A stretch of DNA of 38,703 nucleotides from a virus. The stretch is from IMG/VR virus record IMGVR_UViG_3300030110_003257, positions 1-38,703 of that record; one strand, written 5' to 3'. The notes beneath the pieces are model-generated. The model searched no databases. It was not told where the DNA came from and saw only the letters and a program-made list of their open reading frames with translations. Numbering within the stretch: the stretch's first letter is position 1; every line of letters starts with the position of its first letter. Below, piece after piece: positions 1 through 7,289 of the stretch. Both the position numbers and the translations under genes were made by a program.

Positions 1-788
1 TTGTCGGCTCGCTCAGAAATTTTGATGGACGGCTCAGAACCAACTGCGAGTTTCATTCCAGCCTTTTGGTAGAATAAAACTTTGTGATCGCTGTTGGTGT
101 CGGTGCCAATCAGTTCAGTACGTATGAACTCAAAACCCATGAAGGTATCGACCTCACCATTCACAAGGGCTTTCACCGATGCGAAGTCTGAACTGGTAAC
201 TTCAGTTTGACCTAGAAGGTTCTGAAGTTGTTTGGCGTTGATGATCATATATCTATCATCATCATCCGCCTCATTGGCGTCGAGGATCTGCTTGGCAGCG
301 CGCAACTTGCCGACGTTCAGACCCGTATCAGCAGCAGGGCTGATACCAACCTGGACATCAACAGTGTTGGAACTGTCATAGCTTGTTGAGGTGCCCCCGG
401 CGACGCCCGTAAAGGCGGTGCCATCAGCGGCCGCAACAATCTGTTCATCCATCGCACGGCCCATGGCCCAGGCTGCTGCCTCGGCATAGGGGCTTTGCGG
501 ATCGATCAACATTCTGACGCGGTCCTCGTCATCGATAAGGTCTGCCCAATCAAAATCGATCAGGGAAACCCGGCGCCTCGCATGGGGTGTGTCCATTCGA
601 GGAGTGTCACTGTGGCGTGACGTGCGCTGCTGAGCGGCAGTGCTTCCCACTTGCTCAAAGAAGGCGTTCTTGCCCACAACGGTTTCAACCGAAACCGAAT
701 CACGCAGACGAGAACCCTTCTGCTGAACAAGGTGTTCAACATTGCCTCGATATTGCTCGACAAACGCAGTAGTGATCTGAACTGACAC
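1..788 (-). CDS. Major capsid protein, copy A (3' end cut by window edge)
   Basis: The first 262 codons of a coat protein of the P22-fold/Phage_capsid_2 kind; this subunit builds the icosahedral head. The reading frame opens with GTG at 788-786, preceded by the Shine-Dalgarno AAGGAG about nine bases upstream, and runs off the window start. It aligns without any insertion or deletion to the complete coat gene at 37713-38594 (constant offset of 37806 bases). By hand translation there are 17 mostly conservative substitutions in 262 residues and none across roughly residues 112-195. Scaffold and portal genes lie directly upstream, as expected for a podovirus head operon. The start codon is GTG here and ATG in copy B. 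Whether this is an allele from another strain or a second genomic copy cannot be decided from this window. Confidence 0.9.
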   Translation of the reverse strand, partial: MSVQITTAFVEQYRGNVEHLVQQKGSRLRDSVSVETVVGKNAFFEQVGSTAAQQRTSRHSDTPRMDTPHARRRVSLIDFDWADLIDDEDRVRMLIDPQSPYAEAAAWAMGRAMDEQIVAAADGTAFTGVAGGTSTSYDSSNTVDVQVGISPAADTGLNVGKLRAAKQILDANEADDDDRYMIINAKQLQNLLGQTEVTSSDFASVKALVNGEVDTFMGFEFIRTELIGTDTNSDHKVLFYQKAGMKLAVGSEPSIKISERAD

Positions 789-845
789 TGGTCAATTCTC
801 CTTCTTCACTGGTTGCGATGTAGGGGTGAAGTGGTTGTCCCTGCG

Positions 846-901
846 GGGGCCACGCGCCGTCTTTCCGGCTGTCTGTCGTCGGGCCTTGCGGTTATCCGAC
901 A
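846..901. repeat. 56-base exact terminal repeat, left copy
   Basis: These bases are identical to 38648-38703, the very end of the window. The block covers most of the spacer between scaffold and coat plus the last codons of the scaffold gene. The base before the match differs (G here, C in the other copy). Ending exactly at the window edge, it is what an assembly graph leaves when a circular genome closes on itself. The repeat is more conserved than the coat genes beside it. Confidence 0.85.
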
Positions 902-1728
902 GATACGTTTTGCGCGACGACATCTGTGCCGTGCGCTAATTCTGCAAGCTTTGCCATCTTTGCGACAAGCGGTTTGTGTTCTGGATGGCTGTTGTCCCAA
1001 TAGGCTGGGTTAGCGCGGATTTGCGCCATTTGTTCCTTGGCCATGTCTGGCGTAGTGCCAAACTGCCCGGCGCTTTCGCCTTCCTTGAATTGTGGACCGC
1101 TGCCCAGCCCCATGCCAATCTTGGCAAAGGCGCGGACAACATGCGGGTTTGACCCCAGGCCGCTATCACTCAACACTTGGCGCAGTTCGTCAGAGCCATA
1201 TTCACGGAGAGCGCGTTTTGCTGCCTCTACCCGTTGCGGAAATGCCGAACCATACTCACGTTGCAATTCGCCTTCCCATTCGGCCTGTTGGTCTGCCGCC
1301 TGGGACTGCGCCGCTTGCGCTTGGCCCATCATGTTTTCAACAAAGCGGTCATGCAGACCTTGAGCCATTGCCGCCGGCACTTTCATTTCATGGGCCGCGC
1401 CACGAAACCAATCCGACAAGTCCTGGTTGTATGCTTCAAAACCTTCCGGTGCGGCCAGTTGATAGTCTTCCGCGTTTTCCGGCGTTCCTAATTTCTGCCA
1501 ACCCTCCCATTCGGAAAGATTGCTGCCGTCCGCTGGCAACACAACTTTGTCCGCGCCCACCTGTTTTTCCAGGTTGACGTATGATTTCAGAACATCATCG
1601 GCGCCTTTCCATCCTTTGGCTTCGATGACTTCATGGTAATCGTCCAGACCTTGCGTCCAATCGGCTGCAACTTCTGGGTTGCCCGCATCCTCTGTTAGGA
1701 TGGCGGACCCTTCAGTTTCATTCGGCAT
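892..1728 (-). CDS. Capsid scaffolding/assembly protein
   Basis: A 278-residue acidic, helix-rich protein with no transmembrane segment, rich in Gln, Ala and Glu in the middle (about residues 130-190). It lies between portal and coat genes, the place of T7 gene 9-type scaffolds, which line the procapsid interior and leave before DNA fills the head. It opens with ATG at 1728 behind GGAGA at good spacing. A motif of the type W-x-G-L-D-D-Y near residue 25 and a stretch resembling other podophage assembly proteins near residues 80-125 (LGTPENAEDY) support the call. Its start overlaps the end of the preceding Bbp19-like gene by 11 bases. The role rests mainly on position and composition. Confidence 0.85.
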   Translation of the reverse strand: MPNETEGSAILTEDAGNPEVAADWTQGLDDYHEVIEAKGWKGADDVLKSYVNLEKQVGADKVVLPADGSNLSEWEGWQKLGTPENAEDYQLAAPEGFEAYNQDLSDWFRGAAHEMKVPAAMAQGLHDRFVENMMGQAQAAQSQAADQQAEWEGELQREYGSAFPQRVEAAKRALREYGSDELRQVLSDSGLGSNPHVVRAFAKIGMGLGSGPQFKEGESAGQFGTTPDMAKEQMAQIRANPAYWDNSHPEHKPLVAKMAKLAELAHGTDVVAQNVSVG

Positions 1729-1978
1729 TGATGTCTTCTCCTATTGCTAGTGATAAAAGTCGGTCCTCATCGATAGCGAGGATCGACAGGATGCGGCGCA
1801 CTATGTCTTGTGAGCCGTGCATGTGTTGCAGTTCGGCACTGTCTCTCTGGCCGGTGATGGTCAGGATCCCGCTAACCTTGATAAGGTCCAGCAGAATAGC
1901 CTTGCCTTGCGGCGTGTAGAGAAAGATTTCTTTGTAAGCTTGGGCCAGTTCGGCCTGGGCCTTATGTTGTTCCGGCAA
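1718..1978 (-). CDS. Bbp19-like small phage protein
   Basis: An 86-residue protein with the pattern of the Bbp19 family from Bordetella phage BPP-1 relatives: an early F-x-T-P-x-G-K stretch (IFLYTPQGKAIL, residues 18-29), then a helix ending in an acidic tail. The family's function is unknown, but it regularly sits between portal and scaffold, as here. The start is TTG at 1978, immediately after the TAA stop of the portal gene, with only a weak G-rich Shine-Dalgarno upstream, so translation is probably coupled to the portal. The 3' end overlaps the scaffold start by 11 bases. Confidence 0.7.
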   Translation of the reverse strand: MPEQHKAQAELAQAYKEIFLYTPQGKAILLDLIKVSGILTITGQRDSAELQHMHGSQDIVRRILSILAIDEDRLLSLAIGEDINAE

Positions 1979-3598
1979 TTACTGTTGCCCCATTTCCGCT
2001 ATTTGAGCCACTTTCAACCCGGCATCGGCCAGTTGTGGCGCAGAGTTCATGCCCGCTTGCATGGCTTCTGCTTGCTGGCGTTGACCGCGCATTTCCGCAA
2101 CTTCTTCCTCATCGCGCAAGATACGTTGCGGAGCGCCGTTAATTTCAGCCAAGGACCGCGTAATTTCGTCCGTATTGAAATTATCCATGACCGATGGGTC
2201 AACGGCCGCAATGGCCTGGACACTTTCAAGAGTACGCAAGATGCCGACGCCTTCTGGTGCCCGCATGGCTTGGGTTAGAGGGGAAACATACTCAACTTCG
2301 TATTCGCCCGTTGCTTCTTCCAATGCTGGGGGTAGGGCAGGGATTAAACCTTGCTCTGCCAACACGGCAAACTCGCGTTCAATCAATGGCCCTAGCGCCT
2401 CAGACTGTTGCCGCCCTACGGTGGGTGCCAACAAAGCGCCCTTTTCTTGAGAACGCTGCAAGACTTCAGTAGCCGTCATTTGCGGCGATTCCACAAGGAT
2501 TTGGAAGAGGGTAACAAGGAAACTATCGTTTATAACCTTGCGCCGTTGCTCCATCATTTCAAAACCGATGTCTACACGCGCACCTGTAAAGAGGGGTTGA
2601 ATGGGCGCTTGGGACCGCCCATCCATCCTTGCAAACGTCGCCGCGCCAGGCTTGGCATTGACGGGGAGGATTACGCCATCGTCTGCAATAATCAAAGGTG
2701 GGTCCACAGCCTTTTGACCAGCGCGGATAACCGTCTTTGACATTTCGTTAATCATTTTGATGTCAGGGAGAATAGTCATGGCCGGACTGCGGCCATAAAT
2801 TTCCCGTGGGCCAGTGACATAGCGACTGACAATATACGGCATATCATCGAAGCCGCCTTCTTCAATCAGTTCACGCTCTTCAACTTCGTAGTACCCAGAA
2901 AACCATGCACTGTTGCGCCGGTCCCGTGCAGTGGGATCACGATCAGTGCGCGGGCAAACCAGATGCATAAGTTCAAGTTTATCGTCAGGCTTGTCTTCTG
3001 CCATTTTGCGAAGGTTGTCGGACAGATTGCCGTCCTCAAACATGCGAAGGGCTTGCCGGGCCGTCACTTGAAACTTACGAAACACCGTATCAATGCGGCC
3101 CATTTCGTTTTCAGCAATGTAAAGATCCGACAAATGTACTTGGCGGTACATCAAACCGCCATCAGGATGCTCATCAACAAAGAGAGCGCCCGTGCCGAAC
3201 GCACCTAGCGCCATATAGCCTTCGTGCATTTCCTTGGAGAAACACGCCTTGGGCGAGTAGCGGTAGTTAAACATAATGCTTGTGACCTGATCGAACCACA
3301 GGCGCACATCATGGTTGCGGTTAAGCACAGGATCGGTGGCGCGCAACTGGTGCCAGCGTGAGCCGCGAGGCGTCAACAGGCTTTCAATTGCCGACGCAAA
3401 GCGTTCACAGGCGAGGGCAGCGGTGGCGTCATATAATTTTGATGTGCGTTTGTCGCCCGGTGTCAACTCGCCTGTGAAGATACGCGAACGCGGCAAGACC
3501 CGTTCGGCAATTTCTTCCCAATGGCTTTCCCACACAGACCTGTCGCTTTTGAGGCGACTATAGCGCGAGAAGACTTCGTCTGTATCTGGTGCAGCCAT
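1979..3598 (-). CDS. Portal protein (head-to-tail connector)
   Basis: A 539-residue T7-type portal of the Head-tail_con family. Twelve copies form the ring at one vertex through which DNA is pumped in and ejected. Typical features are the N-terminal SDRSVWESHWEEIAERVLPR helix (near residue 18), the LTPRGSRWHQL block (near 74-84), the basic-aromatic core with GYYEVEERE and YGRSPAM (near 270), and the late region ATEVLQRSQEK (near 373) typical of gp8 homologues. Length agrees with T7 gp8. ATG at 3598 shares bases with the stop of the preceding gene (TAATG), which indicates coupled translation. Confidence 0.95.
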   Translation of the reverse strand: MAAPDTDEVFSRYSRLKSDRSVWESHWEEIAERVLPRSRIFTGELTPGDKRTSKLYDATAALACERFASAIESLLTPRGSRWHQLRATDPVLNRNHDVRLWFDQVTSIMFNYRYSPKACFSKEMHEGYMALGAFGTGALFVDEHPDGGLMYRQVHLSDLYIAENEMGRIDTVFRKFQVTARQALRMFEDGNLSDNLRKMAEDKPDDKLELMHLVCPRTDRDPTARDRRNSAWFSGYYEVEERELIEEGGFDDMPYIVSRYVTGPREIYGRSPAMTILPDIKMINEMSKTVIRAGQKAVDPPLIIADDGVILPVNAKPGAATFARMDGRSQAPIQPLFTGARVDIGFEMMEQRRKVINDSFLVTLFQILVESPQMTATEVLQRSQEKGALLAPTVGRQQSEALGPLIEREFAVLAEQGLIPALPPALEEATGEYEVEYVSPLTQAMRAPEGVGILRTLESVQAIAAVDPSVMDNFNTDEITRSLAEINGAPQRILRDEEEVAEMRGQRQQAEAMQAGMNSAPQLADAGLKVAQIAEMGQQ

Positions 3599-3807
3599 TA
3601 GACCCCCATAAGCGTATTCTTGCGGATTGCCGACACATCAGTGTTGCGCGGCGTTCCCATCAGTGTTGTCTGCATGCCGTTACGCGGGGCAGAGCCACCG
3701 CCGTATGCTGCCGACGCATTGCGTTGTGCCGTATCCAAGCGGGCGCCCATCGATGTTGGCGGCAGCTTCTTGCCCGCCGATTGACGCTGCATGGTCGGCA
3801 CACACAC
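3598..3807 (-). CDS. Small Met-Cys / TLMG-motif protein (third paralogue)
   Basis: A 69-residue basic protein starting with GTG at 3807 (MCVP...) and ending ...TTLMGTPRNTDVSAIRKNTLMGV. Both ends match two other small genes nearby (4299-4529 and 4531-4755): an N-terminal Met-Cys-Ile/Val and a C-terminal TL(M/L)(T)G, a short linker, then TL(L/M)G. It lacks the proline-rich middle of the other two and has a Gly/Ala-rich middle instead. The function is unknown. Similar small genes occur near portals and terminases of podophages, so a minor virion component is a reasonable guess. The stop overlaps the portal ATG. Confidence 0.65.
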   Translation of the reverse strand: MCVPTMQRQSAGKKLPPTSMGARLDTAQRNASAAYGGGSAPRNGMQTTLMGTPRNTDVSAIRKNTLMGV

Positions 3808-3808
3808 G

Positions 3809-3886
3809 TTACTTGCCTTTGGGCTTCATTGGCTTCTTCGGTGGTCTTCCGCGTTTGGACCCATACGTTCCTTTACCTTTAGGCAT
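3809..3886 (-). CDS. 25-residue Lys/Arg/Gly-rich miniprotein
   Basis: An easily missed short gene: ATG at 3886 behind AGGAG, stop at 3809. The product reads MPKGKGTYGSKRGRPPKK followed by PMKPKGK. The K-G-x-G-T-Y-G-x-K-x-G-R-P pattern is common in tiny genes near the portal of T7-like marine and alphaproteobacterial phages. The GRP core resembles AT-hook-type DNA minor-groove binders, so DNA binding is plausible but inferred. It sits tightly between two other small basic genes. Confidence 0.75.
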   Translation of the reverse strand: MPKGKGTYGSKRGRPPKKPMKPKGK

Positions 3887-3895
3887 AGCGCACTC

Positions 3896-4042
3896 CTATT
3901 TCTTTTTTGCTTTGGATTTGGGAAAGCCGGCCTTCATGTTGCTGTAGGCTTTCGATGAAATCGTTGACTTGCTCTTGGGCCGTGACGTGCCCGCCTTGCG
4001 GCGCTTGTTGATGTTGGCATATAGGCCTGGTTTCTTTGCCAT
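3896..4042 (-). CDS. 48-residue basic phage miniprotein (PGLYANI type)
   Basis: The product starts MAKKPGLYANINKRRKAG and ends in a Lys-rich tail (AKKK). The PGLYANI-x-x-(K/R)R(K/R) signature is recurrent in small proteins next to portal or terminase genes of podo- and myophages; no function is established. An in-frame start 12 codons upstream exists, but ATG at 4042 has GAGGAA at ideal spacing and matches the family start, so it is chosen. The strong positive charge suggests nucleic-acid contact or a head-interior role. Confidence 0.75.
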   Translation of the reverse strand: MAKKPGLYANINKRRKAGTSRPKSKSTISSKAYSNMKAGFPKSKAKKK

Positions 4043-4044
4043 GA

Positions 4045-4296
4045 CTATTTCCTCGACGTTGATCCAGAACACTTCCAACGCTTGCGCGAAAGCCGCAAGG
4101 GACTGTTGGGGTTTTTAGCAGCGGCAGAATGTTTCTTCATCTGGCCGGAACTACGGGCACAGTAGGCATTGCCTTTCGATGTGCCTGGCTTAACCCTTGG
4201 CCCGCCACCTTTGGCTTGCCCAGCTTGTCCGTAACTGACCCGCTTACCGCTTGAGGTAACTTTAACTCGCGCTTTACCTTTCGCTGGCGTTGCCAT
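4045..4296 (-). CDS. 83-residue basic phage protein (YCARS...SPLRLSRKRWKC type)
   Basis: A strongly basic protein with a recognisable phage signature: YGQAG near residue 22, KGNAYCARSSGQMK near 41-54, and the C-terminal SPLRLSRKRWKCSG. Cys46 and Cys75 could pair or bind metal. Homologous small proteins are widespread in marine phages beside structural genes, with no assigned role. Start ATG at 4296 follows a strong GGGAGG ribosome site. It is two bases upstream of the next miniprotein start, within one polycistronic run. Confidence 0.75.
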   Translation of the reverse strand: MATPAKGKARVKVTSSGKRVSYGQAGQAKGGGPRVKPGTSKGNAYCARSSGQMKKHSAAAKNPNSPLRLSRKRWKCSGSTSRK

Positions 4297-4298
4297 GC

Positions 4299-4529
4299 TT
4301 AACCTCCCAGGAGCGTGGTTCGGCCGACATTCGGGTCATCAGAGACACCGGATGGGCCGGTCATTAACGTAGAGCGGCGACCGCTTGCCTGGACGCGGGC
4401 GCGGCGTCGTAAACGCGCTCCTTCGCCAGACCCCCCGCCAGATCCCCCGCTTACAGGTGCGGGGGTTGGTTCTGTGCCCATTGGCGCGGGTGGCGGTGAA
4501 GGCGGTTTGGGATCGGGAGTAATACACAT
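4299..4529 (-). CDS. Small Met-Cys / TLLG-motif protein (second paralogue), proline-rich
   Basis: A 76-residue protein starting MCITPDPKPPSPPP and ending RRSTLMTGPSGVSDDPN followed by VGRTTLLGG. Its layout is an N-terminal Met-Cys, a Pro/Gly-rich flexible segment (residues 5-36), an Arg-rich stretch (about 40-52), then the TLMTG...TLLGG tail. It is clearly related to the gene just upstream (4531-4755). ATG at 4529 follows a G-rich Shine-Dalgarno and sits one base beyond the upstream TGA. A longer in-frame start exists at 4556 but would overlap the neighbour and hide the conserved MC start. Function unknown; a flexible minor virion protein is possible. Confidence 0.75.
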   Translation of the reverse strand: MCITPDPKPPSPPPAPMGTEPTPAPVSGGSGGGSGEGARLRRRARVQASGRRSTLMTGPSGVSDDPNVGRTTLLGG

Positions 4530-4530
4530 A

Positions 4531-4755
4531 TCAAGCCCCCAACAATGTTTTGCCAATATTGGCTTGCGTTTCGTCGCCCATAGACCCCGTCAGGATTGTT
4601 GAACTTCTGCCCTTCATGGAAAGCCGCCTTTTCCGCATAGCCCGCGCTTCCTCATTGACACGAGGATCATCCCGCGTGGGCGGCGGTTCCGGCATCGGTG
4701 GCGGCGTCGGGGCGGGCATCTTTGGAATCTTTGGCGCCAAGGGTCCAACACACAT
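4531..4755 (-). CDS. Small Met-Cys / TLLG-motif protein (first paralogue), proline-rich
   Basis: A 74-residue protein starting MCVGPLAPKIPKMPAP, with a Pro-rich segment (residues 5-28), a basic helix (NEEARAMRKRRLSMKG), and the tail STILTGSMGDETQANIGKTL followed by LGA. TILTG...KTLLG is a recurrent signature in podophage miniproteins near terminases. ATG at 4755 lies seven bases after GGAG; the adjacent ATG at 4758 is too close to it. The gene overlaps the end of the gp13-like gene by 89 bases, unusually long for this compact genome. Same family as 4299-4529. Confidence 0.75.
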   Translation of the reverse strand: MCVGPLAPKIPKMPAPTPPPMPEPPPTRDDPRVNEEARAMRKRRLSMKGRSSTILTGSMGDETQANIGKTLLGA

Positions 4756-5239
4756 CATCTTTCTCCAATCTGGTCTGCGTCCACGAATAACAGTGATAGG
4801 GCACTCTGTTCTGCCCGTAGTCTTCAACGGTGGCTTCGCGGACGGCGCCCAACAGTTCTAACCATCTGTGGGCCACATGGTGATTGTCATGGCTCCAACA
4901 TTCAGCCCGCACAAACCCGGCATCAATCAGTGTCGGCATCACCACCTGATTGATGTGGCGCGTCACGCTGATTGCAACTTTCGGCCACCTGTCCGTTGCG
5001 AACATCCAGACGCTGGCTACTTTGGGACGTGTTTCCGTTGCCCCCCAGGTAGCGACAGGGACCACCCCATAGCGCGCAACAAACTTCAAGCCGTTTCCAG
5101 CCACAGTTCCCAGGGCCAAACTCTCTGGCGTCTGGACAGATGTCACTGGCCATATTTCTTCTGCGTCCAACTCACGCATATTGCGGGCAATATCGACAAC
5201 GTCAGGATAGCGGGCATCAATAATATTAACCGAACTCAT
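4667..5239 (-). CDS. gp13-like internal virion protein A (GNAT-fold, DUF2833-like)
   Basis: A 190-residue protein with an acetyltransferase-like layout typical of T7 gp13 relatives: VPVATWGA (strand before the cofactor turn), SVWMFATDRWPKVA, and the block AECWSHDNHHVAHRWLELLGA near residues 118-139, matching the conserved GF-x-R-x-E-C-W-S...A-x-R-W-L-x-x-L-G-A segment. T7 gp13 is needed for proper head interior assembly; enzymatic activity is not established for this group. ATG at 5239 overlaps the terminase end. GTG at 5248 is an alternative, and neither has a clear Shine-Dalgarno. The C-terminus overlaps the next gene by 89 bases. Confidence 0.7.
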   Translation of the reverse strand: MSSVNIIDARYPDVVDIARNMRELDAEEIWPVTSVQTPESLALGTVAGNGLKFVARYGVVPVATWGATETRPKVASVWMFATDRWPKVAISVTRHINQVVMPTLIDAGFVRAECWSHDNHHVAHRWLELLGAVREATVEDYGQNRVPYHCYSWTQTRLEKDDVCWTLGAKDSKDARPDAATDAGTAAHAG

Positions 5240-6557
5240 TGTAATCACTGATTACAACGGGCTGGCCCCCCGGCTGGCGCCCTGTCTGTGCCATCATGGC
5301 GTAATCACTGCCGTCACCGTCGCGCAATCCAATGGCGGCATAGCGCATGGCGTCGGCAGAATGCGAACTGGCATCGTGGTTGGGCTTCTCCCGCCACGTT
5401 TGGTTCCGGTCATTCCACTGCCTATGGTAATGCCTAAGATATTTCAGCCCTAGGCTACAGTTCTGACGGTCAAAATGTAGGGTGGGGAGTAACCCCCTCA
5501 CCGCTTCGATGCCATCCTGTAGCGATAATTTGGCGACAATGGTCGGGCGTACCCCCAACCCCTGCAACATTTCATAACGTGATGAACCACTGCCCAACTC
5601 GCGGACAAGAACATCGTGAGGAAAATAATGCTCACCATAAACATAAGGCTGAGAACGCAAGTGAGCGATGTAGTGATGTAGTCCTTCACCGCTGCTTTCA
5701 TAATAGTCAATAATCCTATGCCCGGCCTCACCACGTATAGACTGACCAAACCATATGGCCGTACTATCGCGCATCCCTAAGTCAAAGGCCGTCCAGACGG
5801 GCACGTTCGGCTCCCACGGGACTGACCCGATCTGGCCCTGTAACTCCATGCGGTCGAGCATCTTGGCGTAGTAGGCGCCCACCAGGGCTGCCGACCAGGA
5901 GCATTCAAACTCCTGATCATACTGGCTTTCATCCATGGTATCCCGTGCGGCCTTCAGTTCCTTCTCAGGAATAATCCCGGTCTGGCTGGCAGGGAAGCGC
6001 ATGGCAAACCACTCATCGTCGCCATCTTCCATGTTCCGAATGGCCGTATCGTAAATCGTTCTGAATTGATTGTCGCCTCTGGGCGTTCCGATCCACAGGC
6101 ACTTGCCCGTGCCAAAGTCAGAGAGCGCCGGCCTTACAATTTCGGGGAACAACCTCGCATTCATGTCTGCATATTCGTCTAGCACGGCGGCATCAAGCCT
6201 CAAACCCCTGAGAGCATCAGGATTTTCCGATCCCAGCAGCCAGATCCGCTTGCCATCAGGTAGGTCACAGCGGAGTTCCGCCTCGTTAAACCGTACCTGG
6301 GGGATAACCCCGGCATATTCCCGCAACATAATCCACGCAATCCGCTTGGCGCTTGAATACGTGGGCGCAATATAAGCCCCCTGCGCGTTCTTACGGTCAC
6401 AGGTGAGGATTTCACGCAATAACCAGTTGATGGCCATGACGGTCTTGCCAAAGCGCCTGTGACAAACGGCAACATTAAAGCGCCGGCATTGCTCATGAAA
6501 CGTTTGCTGCAACGGCCTGGGCGTGTACGGAATCGTAACCCTGTTAGGTTCAGTCAC
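5226..6557 (-). CDS. terL: Terminase large subunit (DNA packaging ATPase and nuclease)
   Basis: A 443-residue motor that pumps phage DNA through the portal and cuts it. Visible landmarks are the Walker A variant CHRRFGKT (residues 32-39), Walker B AAVLDEYAD with Asp127 and Glu128, the coupling motif LWIGTPRG (154-161), and an RNase-H-like nuclease half beginning with VWTAFDLGMRDSTAIWF (Asp259) and closing with SSHSADAMRYAA. GTG at 6557 is chosen because it overlaps the upstream TGA in a GTGA junction and has AGGA upstream. A GTG ten codons earlier lacks a ribosome site. The packaging mode cannot be read from sequence alone. Confidence 0.93.
   Translation of the reverse strand: MTEPNRVTIPYTPRPLQQTFHEQCRRFNVAVCHRRFGKTVMAINWLLREILTCDRKNAQGAYIAPTYSSAKRIAWIMLREYAGVIPQVRFNEAELRCDLPDGKRIWLLGSENPDALRGLRLDAAVLDEYADMNARLFPEIVRPALSDFGTGKCLWIGTPRGDNQFRTIYDTAIRNMEDGDDEWFAMRFPASQTGIIPEKELKAARDTMDESQYDQEFECSWSAALVGAYYAKMLDRMELQGQIGSVPWEPNVPVWTAFDLGMRDSTAIWFGQSIRGEAGHRIIDYYESSGEGLHHYIAHLRSQPYVYGEHYFPHDVLVRELGSGSSRYEMLQGLGVRPTIVAKLSLQDGIEAVRGLLPTLHFDRQNCSLGLKYLRHYHRQWNDRNQTWREKPNHDASSHSADAMRYAAIGLRDGDGSDYAMMAQTGRQPGGQPVVISDYNEFG
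5240..5256. repeat. 17-base perfect palindrome at the terminase/gp13-like junction
   Basis: TGTAATCA-C-TGATTACA: two 8-base arms around one base. It lies in the last codons of the large terminase and touches the start of the gp13-like gene. It could be a binding site for a dimeric protein or a packaging-related site, or be chance within coding sequence. Confidence 0.6.
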
Positions 6558-7279
6558 GCTTGCATGTCCTGTTCGGCTATCACGCACAGAAAATCACAAT
6601 CAGGGGCAATGGGCGCCGTCACCGCGTAATCAGCAGGGATTTCGTCAATAAACACCCGCTCATCATCAATCCTCGCCAGCCGCACCCCCAGGTCGCGACT
6701 TAACTTCACCATGCGCTCGAACTTGTCTGGAAACTCTTTGCGTACCAAAGCCCAATAGGCAGGGCTTGTGGCCTTCACACAGGGCAAACAATTGGCGTTT
6801 GGGAACCCCAGAGCGTAAGTTAAGGGTGGGCTTATCCCCGCCGTTTTAACCATTGATAAACAAGCACTCTTTGTAATCCCCCGCTCAATCAAGGGAAACT
6901 CACAAACCAAATCCGGCCAATGCTCCCGCAAGGCTTCCGCCCGTTTCACATCAGGGCCGTCAGCCGTATAGCCAAACACATGGACATCCCCCGGCTGCTC
7001 AAACTCCAGGCGGGGTTTAATCTTCAATTCGCCCGTGCAGGGCGCGCCAGCAATGCCAGCAAGAAACTTACGTTTTTCCCAGACTTCCCAGGTATCCGCA
7101 TACTTGTCGCTCTGCAAAAACGTAATTTCCTGGCCAAACCAGGCCACGCAATCACGCATAAACCGCGCATTGTCTTCATGCTCAGAACCCGTGCGGCAGT
7201 ACGCAATGACATCAGGGTCCGACAATTTCGTGGCAACGGCAGATGCCGCCCCACAGGAGAACCAACTAATACGGCGCAA
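6554..7279 (-). CDS. PP-loop ATPase, phosphoadenosine-phosphosulfate-reductase-like
   Basis: A 241-residue member of the adenine-nucleotide alpha-hydrolase/PAPS reductase superfamily. The pyrophosphate-binding loop is FSCGAASAV (Ser8-x-Gly10-x-x-Ser13). Cysteines follow in GAPCTGELKIKPR (Cys81) and PNANCLPCVKA (Cys164, Cys167), the latter suited to a metal or Fe-S site. True CysH reduces PAPS to sulfite; phage members of this shape are common, but their substrates are unproven and include nucleic-acid-modifying relatives. The start is TTG at 7279 with a modest GGTAAG upstream, ten bases after the oxygenase stop. It ends in a GTGA overlap with the terminase start. Confidence 0.85.
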   Translation of the reverse strand: MRRISWFSCGAASAVATKLSDPDVIAYCRTGSEHEDNARFMRDCVAWFGQEITFLQSDKYADTWEVWEKRKFLAGIAGAPCTGELKIKPRLEFEQPGDVHVFGYTADGPDVKRAEALREHWPDLVCEFPLIERGITKSACLSMVKTAGISPPLTYALGFPNANCLPCVKATSPAYWALVRKEFPDKFERMVKLSRDLGVRLARIDDERVFIDEIPADYAVTAPIAPDCDFLCVIAEQDMQA

Positions 7280-7289
7280 AACTTACCGA

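Noticed and set aside
1037-1577. Overlapping plus-strand frames opposite the scaffold gene
   Set aside because: Several frames are open at once, which is the shadow expected from the codon use of the real gene.
1817-2278. 153-residue plus-strand frame opposite the Bbp19-like and portal genes
   Set aside because: It is antisense to two well-supported genes, lacks a ribosome site, and has no recognisable protein pattern.
4868-5251. 127-residue plus-strand frame opposite the gp13-like gene
   Set aside because: Antisense to a gene with a recognised family pattern; His-rich composition typical of a shadow frame.
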